Origin: Syngnathus acus
Lineage: Eukaryota; Chordata; Actinopteri; Syngnathiformes; Syngnathidae
Assembly (NCBI RefSeq): GCF_901709675.1
Contig: NC_051105.1
Span: 1,364,001-1,428,000 of the forward strand
Reading direction: 5' to 3'
DNA length: 64,000 bases
Position 1 is the first letter of the stretch. Each line of letters opens with the position of its first letter. Shown one piece after another: positions 25,276-57,517 of the stretch. Below the pieces are notes generated by a model. The model did not search any database and was not told the origin of the DNA. It saw nothing but the letters and a program-made list of their open reading frames with translations. A program made the position numbers and the translations under genes.

Positions 25276-28200
25276 TATTGTATTTTTTATTTTTCTTTGT
25301 GATTTCCAATGTGAAAGTGCAGCAGTTTATCACGACCCAATTATAGCTCGGAGGTCGTGACCTTCATGTCAACATGCCTAGACGCACACACAGCTGTCAG
25401 CATAATGGCAGCGGAGCAGACAAAGTAGGCTAAAACATTGTCTGCTCTGCTGGAAGACAAAAACAAGTCTGGCTCTGAGCACGCCACCATTCTTGCTCGA
25501 CCTAAAACAATGACAATGGGTTTTGACAAATATGATGATGGCTGTAACATTTCCTGGATCTGTTACGCAATCTACACAGTTAGCCGTAAAATTTTAGTGC
25601 TCTTTAGAAGAACAAAACAAAGGAAATGTGACATGACGTTTTCCTTTCCAAGTCTGAATGTTGCTTCATGCCAGGACATTATTGACTTTAAAGAGTGGCC
25701 AGGATGCTCCTGCTTTCTGGTGTCAAAAGTTTTATCACTCAGGGCTGCTTTGACGCTTTGTGCCAATGTTAGGTGGACGTATATTGTCTACATCTGTCTG
25801 CGGACATTCCTCGGCCCTCTTTGGCTTCCTCTGGCTAGTTAATGCAGAGGTGTGTGTGCTGTGTAAAGGCTTTTAAGAACCCGAGCAGAAGCTTCTGGAA
25901 GCCATGGATAATGGATGAGCACTCGAGACCTTTTGCTTTACGTTCCCAAAGATTTTTGCTGGGCTCGTGGACCACAAAACCATCCACGCGCTCGCACAAA
26001 GCGCTTTTTGTGCGCTTGCTATTTGTCTGTCCTCAACGGCTTCGGGATAAGAACCGGGACGTGAAAATTGCGCCCTAGCTGTCGACCAATCAGGAGTTGG
26101 GATGTAGGGCCAGTTGTGGTTCGAGGCGCTTCAACTTCTCAAACGTGATAAGCTGCGATTCATCGCTTATCTTCGACTCAAAAGCTACGCGACTCTCAAA
26201 TCCAAAGCGACGCAACGCCGCCATCTACGGGGATCTGTTTGTCATGACAACATACTTGACGAATATATTCGTCTGTGGCAGTAAAGGGCGGAATTACAGT
26301 TGACAAACTAAAACAACGTAAAAAAAACCCCATCAAGAATAGATTTGCATGACGACTTCATGTCCTGTTCTGTGCCGTTTTGCCATTTTCGGTTAATTGC
26401 TCCAGCGTTTGCCTTTCGAGGTTACTCCAAACTAAATGTGTGCACAGGGGCAAGCGTAAGTGCCGACGGGCCGGCGTGGCCGCTGGCAGCTAATGGCTCT
26501 CGCTCTATTGCAAGCTCGGCGCGGGCCCCGGAAGGCATTAGCGTGGAAGGAGAGTGTGTAAAATATGAATGAAGGGAGTTCCTCGCTCGAGAACAAAAAC
26601 AAATGTGTTTTGCAAACATTCGATGAAATAAGATCTTTTCCGTGATGGATGTCATTTTGCACATTTTCTTCTCAAAGACCGACGTTTTTCCTTATGAAAT
26701 GTCACGTCTCACCAGGCCACATCAGTGAGACGACGTGACAGAAGTGTAAAGAGAATGCCTGTGTATTATAAATAACCCGAATCAATAATGTATGACAGCG
26801 CAGCTCACGTTTTCCGAGTCCCGGTCGGTACGTGACTCTCGGGGCGAGGATGAAAAAAAAAAAAGGTCCACCTCCATTTCCAGTCTCCAAGAAAAATCAA
26901 AGTTGACGTTTTGGGCCCCGAACTTTGCCGTGTTTGCGTGTACATTACGAGGCCGATGGCTTTGCATGATTTATTCATCGGTGCTGTCTGCCCGGCTGCC
27001 GCCGACTTCGACATGCCTTGAAATCATTATGCCGCATGCATTATTGAATGCGCACGCACACATGCACGCCGGATAACTACAGGAGATATTTAGCTGGGAT
27101 ATGCTCACTTACCGGCCACTGCAAATTATGGCACATGGACTCTTTAGTTTTTAATTTTTACCTAAAAATAAAAATGTGCGCATGCTTCATCACTCCGATG
27201 GACTCTCAAATCATCCCTCCCCATTGAAATGAATAAAAACGCCATTAATTCGTTCCAGCTTCCCCAAACATCCCAACCAAATCTTGAAGGCAAGGCATCT
27301 CTCCCCATTGAAATGAATAGAAACACAACTAATTCGTTCCAGCCTCCCCAAAAATGCCAACCCCAAATTTAAGGCAAGGCATCTTGTTTTATTGAGGGTA
27401 TTTCATAAACATTGTGCTTGATAGTTACAAAACAACTTTTCAAAGGCAAAATAATTCATGTCATTTAAAAAGAACAGCATAAAGCTGACTTTGACTTTGA
27501 CTTTGAATAAGTACGAAATGCTCCTGCACCATTTTTGCTTTGAACATGTATTGGATGTATTCACGTCCTAACTCCTAAAGCAATGGCATGCATTTGAAAT
27601 TGAACTTCGGGACAAAGCAATCCCATCCAAATCGGCAGTGATCTTTGCCCATGTTTCATGCTTCCCGCTGCCTGTTTACCGTCACTTTGGTCGCCGCCAC
27701 CGTGTCGGGTCATTGCCCTCCAGCGACGGGTCGCTTCCCCGTTCTAAAAATGAAGAGCGGCTTCGCGTACTATTTGGGCTCTTATCGAGTTTGCGGAGCT
27801 TAGGTAAGCCTTTGACGTCAGCGCTGCTGATAAGATGTTTGTGTGTGTTTAGGCATGGTAGAAAACCTGGACGTCATCCAACGTTCTACTCCAAAATAGT
27901 TCTGGAAACGCGGCAGGCGGGCGGGCGGGCGGGCAAGTAAATACATGCACACACACACACAACGGCTAAGCACAGGTAAACATCAAGTCACAGATGTTCT
28001 CATACTCTGCACTGGCAGATAACAAAAAAAAAAAAACTTCACACTGCACAGTTTTGTGCCAGAACCACCTGCGATGGGTGAAAATCTCAGATCATATAAT
28101 TTATTTTATAAGCCACCCACATTTTGTTATCATGTTGAAACATACTTAAGATCGCTGGAAATGTATTTCTATGCAAAAAAAAATATATCCAACAGATAGA

Positions 28201-28560
28201 AGAACAGTGTGATAGGTGAAATTCACTATATGATGGAGTAAAAAAAATGAAAATAGAATGTCACTCAAAGCCTTCAAAGCTTTATATAGCCACTTTATGT
28301 CTCTTTGAATAGGAATGCAAGATTTTTTCTTTTTTTTTTTTTGAAAGCAAGAAAAGTGGTTACCACGTAAAAAGGCCAGGCAGGTGGTGCCCACTCATCA
28401 AGGGAAAGCGTCTGGACTGTTTGTCGGGCTGCTGGTGGGTAGGAGGAGCGCTCTGCCGCAACTGCGCATGTGTGGACCAACTCACACACACACACACACA
28501 CCGAATGCGAGTCGCTCTGCTCGTCATCTGAAGCGTCCCCAAATAAAAAGCAACGTCGGT
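25276..28560. other. Intergenic region upstream of hdac4
   Basis: No exon recognised. Contains an 84-85 bp tandem duplication (27217-27385), a GCGG-type run near 27912-27935, CA runs near 27948-27960 and 28484-28500, and poly-T/A stretches. An open frame at 25438-25842 has no recognisable protein family. Confidence 0.45.
27217..27385. repeat. Tandem duplication, two diverged copies of 84-85 bp
   Basis: Units 27217-27300 and 27301-27385 both begin CTCCCCATTGAAATGAATA and end AAGGCAAGGCATCT, with about 10-15% differences. The motif looks like an old dispersed repeat, family not identified. Confidence 0.75.
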
Positions 28561-28871
28561 CAAATCTTGACAGGCGAGAAAGCAGAAAGTGACCCTCGCA
28601 GAAAAAAAGAGAGAGAGAGAGAGAGCGAGTAGGAGGGGCGAGGGAGCCAGGGAGGGAGGGAGGCAGCCGGAGGGCAGACCTGACCGAGCCAGTGAGGGAA
28701 AACCGAGACAGAGTGGGAAAGAGCTCTCACTCTCGCTCTACTAGGAAAACAACATCGGTCCGCTGTGTTTGCGTGCGAGAGTTTTTTTCTCCCCTTACGG
28801 ACTAAGCAGCTCACTTCACTTTTCCACTTTTTCTCGCTGGCAGTAAACCTTGCTCCGAGGAAGCGCAACTG

Positions 28872-28875
<4 letters not shown>
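28560..28875 (+). promoter_or_regulatory. hdac4: Probable hdac4 promoter-proximal region and first exon ending in the start codon
   Basis: GA-rich tract at about 28608-28626, then a purine-rich leader ending in ATGG immediately before a strong GTAAGA donor at 28876. The transcription start is not determinable. The ATG at 28872-28874 plus the single base G at 28875 joins exactly in phase to the exon at 30492, giving Met-Val-Asp-Val. Confidence 0.5.
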
Positions 28876-50185
<21,310 letters not shown>

Positions 50186-51990
50186 AGCGTCCCCGTTTGC
50201 CTTTTCCAGCACTGAGACTTTGCCACTCCGGCCCGTGTCATCGCACATCGCGTACTGGACAGGACAGGTCGGCACAAGCATCATCTTGATATGTACAAAT
50301 GGAAACGAATGGAAGAGCACGAGCATCTTTAGTGCCAGTACTTTTCCCCCACACTAGAGTGACACACGATTCTTTTTTTTTGAACGCCAGTCAACAACGG
50401 ACACAATACAGACGGACCAGCCGCATCCTTGAGCACGTTTTCATCAAAAGTGGTCGTGAAGAATGTGATTGTGCACTTAGGTTGGAACCTTCCCGCATTT
50501 TCCCCAGCTTCATTATCTGAAAGAATGGAACAAAGAGATCAATTGGGTGACATTTTTTTCCAACGTCTTATATGGTCCTTCTCATTCCAAAATGGCTGAC
50601 CGTGTGGAAGAAGAGTGTGCATTTGTGCCTTTTTTTTATTTTTGGGGGATATTTTTGGATACTTGCTTTGCCTTAAAAAGGGGCTCCAAAATAACGGCGT
50701 CTCCCAATTCCACACGACTCGGCGACACATCGAGTGTGTGCGTCACCAAACTTGCCTTGTCAACTTTTGAGGCTTACTTACTTAAATGGCCTTATTTTTT
50801 TTTTTTTCCCGTCTCATCTTGGTAGGTGAGATCCAAACGTCCATTGGAGGCACTTACACGTAGCGTAGCATGCACTGATAAATAGAAAGCCATGTTCCAA
50901 ATTGTTCAACATTAGAGATAGCGTAGCTTTAAAACGGAGACAAAAATCGTCCGAGAATGTTTGAACGTTATTAATTGGGTTTTACCCTGTCATGTGTGAA
51001 GAAGAAAAGCGTCTTACACGAATCAAATTGCTATTTGAAAGGCTTCACGTTATTTATCCCAAATTACATTCCGTATGCAAGTAGCTTGCATTTTTTGTGG
51101 CTTCTTTTGAGTTTATTAGCCCAACACTGGAGTCTCATCAAAGTTGCCTTATCTTTGGCAACTTTCATCTTTGCCCCAACATTGCTCTCAAAAGTGGATT
51201 TTTGTTGTTTGTTGGACATTTTGAGATCTATTTTCCGAGCACAAACTTTTGTTTTGTGCACCGTTGCAGGGATGTTGTGACCTTTTTCTTTCTCATTGTG
51301 TATATTTTCTTGATACGTATTGCCTTGTGTTGCGTCACAAAGCTGACAAGACTGGTCTGGAAATGGACTGAAGGGTTTGTGTGTGTGTGTGTGTTTCTAC
51401 TTTGTATACAATTGTGCATCGTCTGTTCATAGTAGAGTTGTATACTATATATGAAAAAGAAATGATTCTATTGTATGATGAGTGTGTTGCGTGTACATAG
51501 TAGGCCTCCCGAAGACGCCGTTTGTTGTCCTCGCTTCCATTTTGCTGTCGACTGCTTTTCTTTTCTTTTCTTTTTTTACGCGCCGTCATTTGGGATGCGT
51601 CGGTTCCCATCGGCCTGGCCTGGCCTGGCCTGTCTGCTTCCCGTAGTCTTGCACATATTTGTACTTTTCCAAACGCTCCTTGTCTATTGCTGAACATGCA
51701 TTTTTTTATATGGCACCTGTTACATTTGAGTCATTCAAAAGAAACTGAGACCAACATTAAATCTGGATTTTACATTTCATAAACGTCTGAATGTGTTTAG
51801 CTCAAGCAACCAGGCTTTGGACTGTCAAGAAATTTGATGAATAGAATTGATATTTAGCAAGTGGCTAGCTAAAGCATATTTTTAACTGGCGTTGAGGAAT
51901 AGCGTCGAGGGTCCCACGCTAGTTGTGCCACCCGTGGGCGAAGGTCAAAGGTTTGAGCTTGTCTCCAAATAAACAGACGAGAATCCCCGT
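50186..51990 (+). other. hdac4: Probable hdac4 3' UTR
   Basis: Follows the TAA at 50183-50185. Candidate polyadenylation signals are ATTAAA at 51756-51761 and AATAAA at 51968-51973, with another at 52059-52064. It holds an ACATTCC seed match for miR-1/206 (51066-51072) and a Pumilio-type TGTACATA (51492-51499). T-rich with no competing ORF of note. Confidence 0.55.
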
Positions 51991-52064
51991 CGGTGGCGGA
52001 ACTAACGCAAAGACAACACGTTTCAAAAGCAAATACGAGTACCTTCAGCTCCTACTCAAATAAA

Positions 52065-54840
52065 CACGCATTCCGCCACCGCTTTTGTCTCACCGCGACT
52101 CGGAATTAAGAGAGTAAGAGTGTCAATAGCCATGGCGGCCGCCTCGGCCTTTGTTAGCTCCTCAGATTGTGTAAATCATTCGGACGCCGCGTCGCGTGAA
52201 AGGCAAAGCCACCGAGCTTAACGGACAATATTTGCAGAAAGCAACGAGCCCGGAAGAATGCGCCAGCTCCAAACGACCTAACACGTCGTGCACCTTCAGC
52301 TAAGCTAAAGTGGGCTATGCTACTGAAAAAATACTCGTAAGGCAGCCCACAACTCAGAAGAATCGCTTTGCGAAGCTTTGACGACTCGCCCTTTGCAAAC
52401 ATTGTGATCGTTTTCTGAGGAGATTGGGAAGTTTTTTTGAGCACACTCCACACCGCAGGAGAATCACTCAGGTTAATCGTTTGGAGACATCCGATTATCG
52501 GGTGTGCCCGCATTCATCATCATCACCACCGCATGCGGACACGTAACCCCGTGACCCCGCCGCAAAGTCGGGTCACCGGGGAGGTGGAGAAGCCTCCTTC
52601 TTCCTGGAGGCCTGCCCGCAAGATGGCGGTTGGGTCGCCACAACAAAGCGCACAAACGTCATGACCGATTGAATGATGGCAATACCAAAGCCCCGCCTTC
52701 GCTATCTTGGTTTTTTTTCCACTTGATTCCTCACTATGACATTGCGGTCTGCGGCCTCAGCGTCTGCCGTTGTCAGTTGGCTCTATCATTACGCAGCCAC
52801 CCGGGTGTGTGTGTGTGCGCATGTGTGTGTGCGCATGTGTGTGTGTCCACCCAGCTGGACTCATCACACAGCACATTTTAATTGCAGGTTTCAGTGTCTA
52901 AATGAGTGATGTCGCTCGGGCCAGCGTGACTAATTACAGATGACGCTCATTACAATCGTTTTTGGATCGGTCGCAAAACAGACTTGGAAAAGGTAGACGG
53001 CAGGCTTAGCTTTAGGCCCCTTACTTTTCGGGCCATCTTGTTTGACGACTTTGGTGTGAAAAACAAGTGATCGCCTTTTTTGTTGCTGTCCATTCTGTCT
53101 CTTTAGAAACAGGGGAGGCTCCGTTATTTTGGCTTCATTCTCCGGGGGTGGTCCGGCACGGCCTGCACGTAAAAGCTCCTGAAATAGTGCGACCCTTCCG
53201 ACGGGCGTTGATCTCTGCGGCCCGGCCGGCCATCATTGTCGCTGATGAGCCCAGGGGAGAACGTTCTCCCCTCATCGTTGATGTGGAAAACAAAACGCCT
53301 GGACCGCCTCCATCAGGCCCTGAAACAAGCAGAGTGAAAACGAAGGACTCGCTCTGTTTACGCGCTGGATCGCTTGTTGCCGTTACAACAAGCCTTGAAA
53401 ATATTCCCCGGTTAGATTTGGTATTTCGGTCGGAGCGCTCTGCTCGTAAAAACTGTAATTATTGTTTGGCTGACAACACGGACGCTTAAGTTAGATCCGC
53501 TTGCAAGATGCTCCGTGCTGAGGTAAAACTGTCAGAGCAATGTGCCAAAGCAAAAGAGGCTGATGAGGCTTGATTACTTCAGGGATGCTCGTCATGGAAA
53601 AGGAAGCAAAGAAATTGGTGCAATAGCCCAGACGACGCTGCCTCTTGGCTTGGCATGACACACTTTTTTTTTTTTCTTCCACCCCCCCCCCCCCCCCCCC
53701 CATCAATTCACCTATTTTGAACTCTTTCTGTGAAGAGGCCACCAAGTCCAAATAGGAATTGGGTAAAAGAAACAAGCCCCATGTTGTTGTCCTGCTTCTT
53801 TCTACGGACGAAAAAGCCGGCCGTGGGAGGCAAATGAAAATGTTGTCGCGTTTTTCCGTGCCATTTTTACAGGAAACATCTGGATCTCCGGCCCCAGCCG
53901 AGCAGCGTGGCCCCGGGTGATTGGGAGCCGCTCAGATGCGAGGGCCCGGAATAATGAGCCCGTATCAAACGGGCTCCCGCCGAGAAGCGGGGGCGGCCGG
54001 CGGCGACGAGCGAGCGAGAACCAGCGCCAAAGGTCCAGCACAAAATAAAGAGTGCAAAAAAAGTGAATGGGAACACTGTTAATGTGCAAGACAATTCAAT
54101 GCAGCTCTGCTTACCTGGAGAATGCTTTGGCTCTGCGGCGTCGAGCATTTTTTGGAGTGCAGATCGTCCTTTTGACCGTCTCCTATTTCAACGACACAGC
54201 TCAAGCAACCGCAGGCTTTTCTTTCCTTTTTTTTTTTTTTTTTTTTTTCTTCAACACCAACAATGCAAAGTCACATCACGCGCCAGCTGCAACCAACAAT
54301 AACATTTGTAAACACTGGCAAAAACATGTATGATGCATTTCTGTATCAGATTAGATTCGAGTTTTTTTTTTCATCAAGGTCATTTTTTTTGTTTAAAAAA
54401 ATGCTGTGTGAAATCAAACATCACCTTCATTCAGCAAATGATTTTGAACGTTTTGATGAAGACTAAGACGCCACACATTATGAGAGGAAAAGAATGCCAG
54501 GTGTGAGGCTATACTTTTCTGTGCACGTGTGTGAGATGTGTGTATTTTCTACGTTGTAGTTTTGATCTTGCTTTCAGCTCATTGCCACACGTTTTAGCAG
54601 ACAAGCTTTTTTTTTTCATGTGTTCAGGGTTGAAAGTGGCTCAAGTTCCCTCTGCTGTTAATAAAGGTGACTTTTATGATTATTGGGTGGGGGGCGCTCC
54701 ATTATCCAAGGCCAAACTTTGTGTTTTGGCCCTCGTAATGAATGCTGCATACATGGAAATGTAATCAGCACAAACTGTTTCTCAGTTGAAAAATTCTCCT
54801 TGTCAGATAAAAAAAAAGCTGCACAAGGTTTCCTTCAAAA
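52065..54840. other. Intergenic region between convergent hdac4 and twist2
   Basis: No gene recognised. Contains a GT/CA-rich stretch at about 52806-52850, a 20 bp C-run at 53682-53701 and a T-run at about 54227-54248. The open frame 53067-53489 has no family similarity that I can see. Confidence 0.5.
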
Positions 54841-54849
54841 ATATGTTTT

Positions 54850-55177
54850 AATAAATAAGCAAAATGTACAAAAAAAGACTTCACGGGGATCACGTGTTTG
54901 GTCCCTTTGCAGGCTATAGGCGCACTTTGGACATCATTCTGTACACATTTCGACATGTCCGGGAACAAGTGAAATCGATTTATTTGCATCCTTCTTTTTG
55001 ACTTTTGCTGTCACATGACAGTCAGCAAGTGGACAACGTCACGCACGTCACGTCCTGTCAGAGGCAGCGTGCTGGCTGCGGCCACGCATGCGCGCGTGAC
55101 GCTTCTCAATGCACGCGAGTGCGGCACATGACGTCCACGGGCTCTTCGTGATAGTCCATTTGGGTCTCGACGACAGT
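54850..55177 (-). other. twist2: Probable twist2 non-coding second exon (3' UTR)
   Basis: Vertebrate Twist genes have a coding first exon and a 3'-UTR second exon. On the minus strand a strong acceptor (TTCTTCTCTTGCAG) ends at 55178, so the exon would start at 55177. A matching GTGCGT donor follows the stop codon at 56258-56253, giving a 1.08 kb intron. Minus-strand polyadenylation candidates are AATAAA at about 54972 and ATTAAA at about 54848-54853. Boundaries are inferred. Confidence 0.45.
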
Positions 55178-56296
55178 CTGCAAGAGAAGAAGTGGATCAG
55201 GATCAGCTTTCATTCAAGGTGTTCAAAATCCAAATGACATGAAACGTGAACCTTCAATGTTGACATTAACGATGCATGACGTCTTTGAGCGAGATTTCCA
55301 TGTTTTCATTTTCTGAACATCTTAAGCCTTTTTTCTTTTTTTTTTTTACATAGTTGAGTTTTTAAAAAGGAGCGATACAGAACTCACAAACTATAGGGAA
55401 TGCAGGTTTTATTTGTATTTATTGTGACAAATCCTATTTGAGACTCGCCTTTCTGGAAAGAACTGATGATTCCAATTTGTTTCTTGGATCTTGCAAGGGT
55501 GCATGCGCAAGCCTACAAACGATCTCGGCCTGTTCGTTTAACACGGTAATGGTGCATTTTGTCCTGGCCGCCATGCAGTTCGTTTTTGCACTCATTCCTG
55601 CGGTGCGCACACAGCAGTGCATGGCCTGTTGCAGCCAGCATGCATGCACGCGAAAAAACGACGAGGTAAAAAGCAAATGCCTGCTGCGTAAAAGAAAATG
55701 GTCTTTTCATGAACACTATTCCATATTAGATCATGTAATTAATGGACTCGGATTGAAACCCCCAAAAAAATAGCTTTCAGCCACCAATGCCTAATATTTT
55801 TCACACAATCTGATTTCCCTTTTATTTGTTGACATTTTTATTTTTAAACATTCTTTTAAAGGATTTTTCTTTTTCCCCTCCGCTTTTTCCATTTTCGAAT
55901 CCTTCCCGCAAGCAACATATACATATATATGGCCGATAATATTGCCAACACTAGGCTTTATAGGATCATAATGTCGAACTAAGATAATAAGTGATCTAAT
56001 GATAAAAGGGCGACCGGGTAAAACAAATGATGTTATCACACCCAGGGGCGTTCCCGTTTTGAACAAAATACAAAGCAAAACGTCTTGGGAAAAAATGAAG
56101 GGATCCAAAACGATTAGATTCTCTGAGAAAGGTGCGAGTGAGATTAAAAAAAAATAAAAAATCTGCATGACTGGGCCTTCTTTTGAGTGAGCTTTAAAGC
56201 ACGCGTTGGGGGGGAAGAATGTAAATGTGCTGCGTGACGTGTGTGGCAGGCGACGCACCTCTTGGGCATCGCACCCGGCGCGCGCCCTCGCCGCCT

Positions 56297-56833
56297 TTAA
56301 TGCGAGGTGGACATGGACCAAGCGCCCTCCATCCTCCAGACGGAGAAGGCGTAGCTGAGTCTCTCGTGGGCCACGTAGCTGCAGCTGGACATCTTGTTGT
56401 CCATCTCGTCGCTCTGCAGCACCTGACACAGGAAGTCGATGTAGCGCGACGCCAACTTGAGCGTCTGGATCTTGCTCAGCTTGTCCGAAGGCAGCGTGGG
56501 GATGATTTTACGCAGAGACGCGAAGGCTTCGTTGAGCGACTGCGTCCGTTGGCGCTCGCGCACGTTGGCCAGCACCCGCTGGTTCTGCAGCTCCTCGTAC
56601 GACTGGGTCCCGGCGGTGCCGACCACGCTGGGGCTGGGCTTCTTGCTGCGCTTCAGGGGCGCCGGGCTTCCGCCGCCGCTGCCGCAGCTGTCTTCTCCGC
56701 CACCGCCGCCGGACTTTTTGCTGGGCCTCCGCTTGCGGGCGCAGCGCTTGCCGGGCCGTCGGCGCTCAGCCTCCTCCTCGCTGGTGCCCAGGCTGTCCGC
56801 CGGGGACACCGGGGATCCGGAACCTTCTTCCAT
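56297..56833 (-). CDS. twist2: Twist2 basic helix-loop-helix transcription factor, complete coding exon
   Basis: 178 residues; nuclear bHLH factor that dimerises with E-proteins and controls mesenchyme, dermis and bone development while antagonising myogenic bHLH factors. Seen: family N-terminus [20 protein letters not shown], nuclear localisation motifs RKRR (33-36) and KRSKK (61-65), and a bHLH at about 86-138 ([28 protein letters not shown]). The C-terminal Twist/WR box is at 159-178 ([16 protein letters not shown]). SDEMDNKM after helix 2 and MEEGS at the start favour Twist2 over Twist1, whose equivalents are SDELDSKM and a different N-terminus. It is longer than human TWIST2 (160) because of a Gly/Ser-rich insert at 42-56. 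Start chosen at the family-typical Met rather than the in-frame upstream ATG at 56944. Tail to tail with hdac4, as in mammals. Confidence 0.95.
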   Translation of the reverse strand: MEEGSGSPVSPADSLGTSEEEAERRRPGKRCARKRRPSKKSGGGGGEDSCGSGGGSPAPLKRSKKPSPSVVGTAGTQSYEELQNQRVLANVRERQRTQSLNEAFASLRKIIPTLPSDKLSKIQTLKLASRYIDFLCQVLQSDEMDNKMSSCSYVAHERLSYAFSVWRMEGAWSMSTSH

Positions 56834-57517
56834 TTCTCGCTTGAAGAAATGCAAGGGGAGCGAGGGGAACGCGACGTCCACCTTGGAAGCCGTGGTGACG
56901 AATTGCAAAAGCCCCCCCGCCGCCCCACAAAAAGTATCCGACAAGATGGGAGGAAGAAGCCGAAGCCCTCCGCGCGCGCCCTGCCCTGCCCTGCCCTGCC
57001 CTGCCCTGGCTTACTTCAAAGACGTCCGAGTGCACTTTGGCATGCCTTCTCCTCGCGCAGGAAGTTTTTCGCAAGTGTTTTTTGGGGGGGAAACCTCATC
57101 CCGGGTTGGGATGCTAAATAGTTTGGAGGCTGGAAGGGGAGGGCTTTTGCAGCTGGAGGGGGAGCCTGCATGCGCCCTCCTGTTTCTTCGCGACAGTGCA
57201 ACTCTGGAACTTTCTTGAATTCTTTCACTCGGTTATTCCAATGTCACCTTTGCGACCTCGCCAAACAAGGCCCCGTCGCCATCAAACGCAACACTTCAAG
57301 CAAATCGGTCCATCATAAGGATAACAAACAGAGACAAGAAGATCAATCTTTCATCACAGGCTTCTAAAATGCACCTTAAAGGAGAGGAAAGTCCATACAT
57401 ACGAATACGCCGGTGTGCATGTTGTTTGTCAGAGGTCCAGCTCTTCATCTGACATGTCATGTTTATTCTGCACACATGGCTCACATTACTTCAAGCGCCG
57501 CCAGAATGTGCACACGT
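56834..57517 (-). promoter_or_regulatory. twist2 5' UTR and proximal promoter region
   Basis: Contains a CCCTG pentanucleotide run at about 56979-57008 (about 6 units), probably inside the 5' UTR. A minus-strand CTATTTAG at 57114-57121 might serve as a weak TATA element. The satellite array begins at the right end of this segment. Transcription start not determinable. Confidence 0.4.

Noticed and set aside
25438-25842. 134-codon open frame upstream of hdac4
   Set aside because: No recognisable domain or homology; likely chance, though an old transposon remnant cannot be excluded.
53067-53489. 140-codon open frame between hdac4 and twist2
   Set aside because: No family resemblance, low-complexity composition and no splice or promoter context; length is within chance for GC-rich DNA.
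56225-57218. Long plus-strand open frames opposite twist2
   Set aside because: Shadows of GC-rich twist2 codons; the minus-strand protein is unmistakable.
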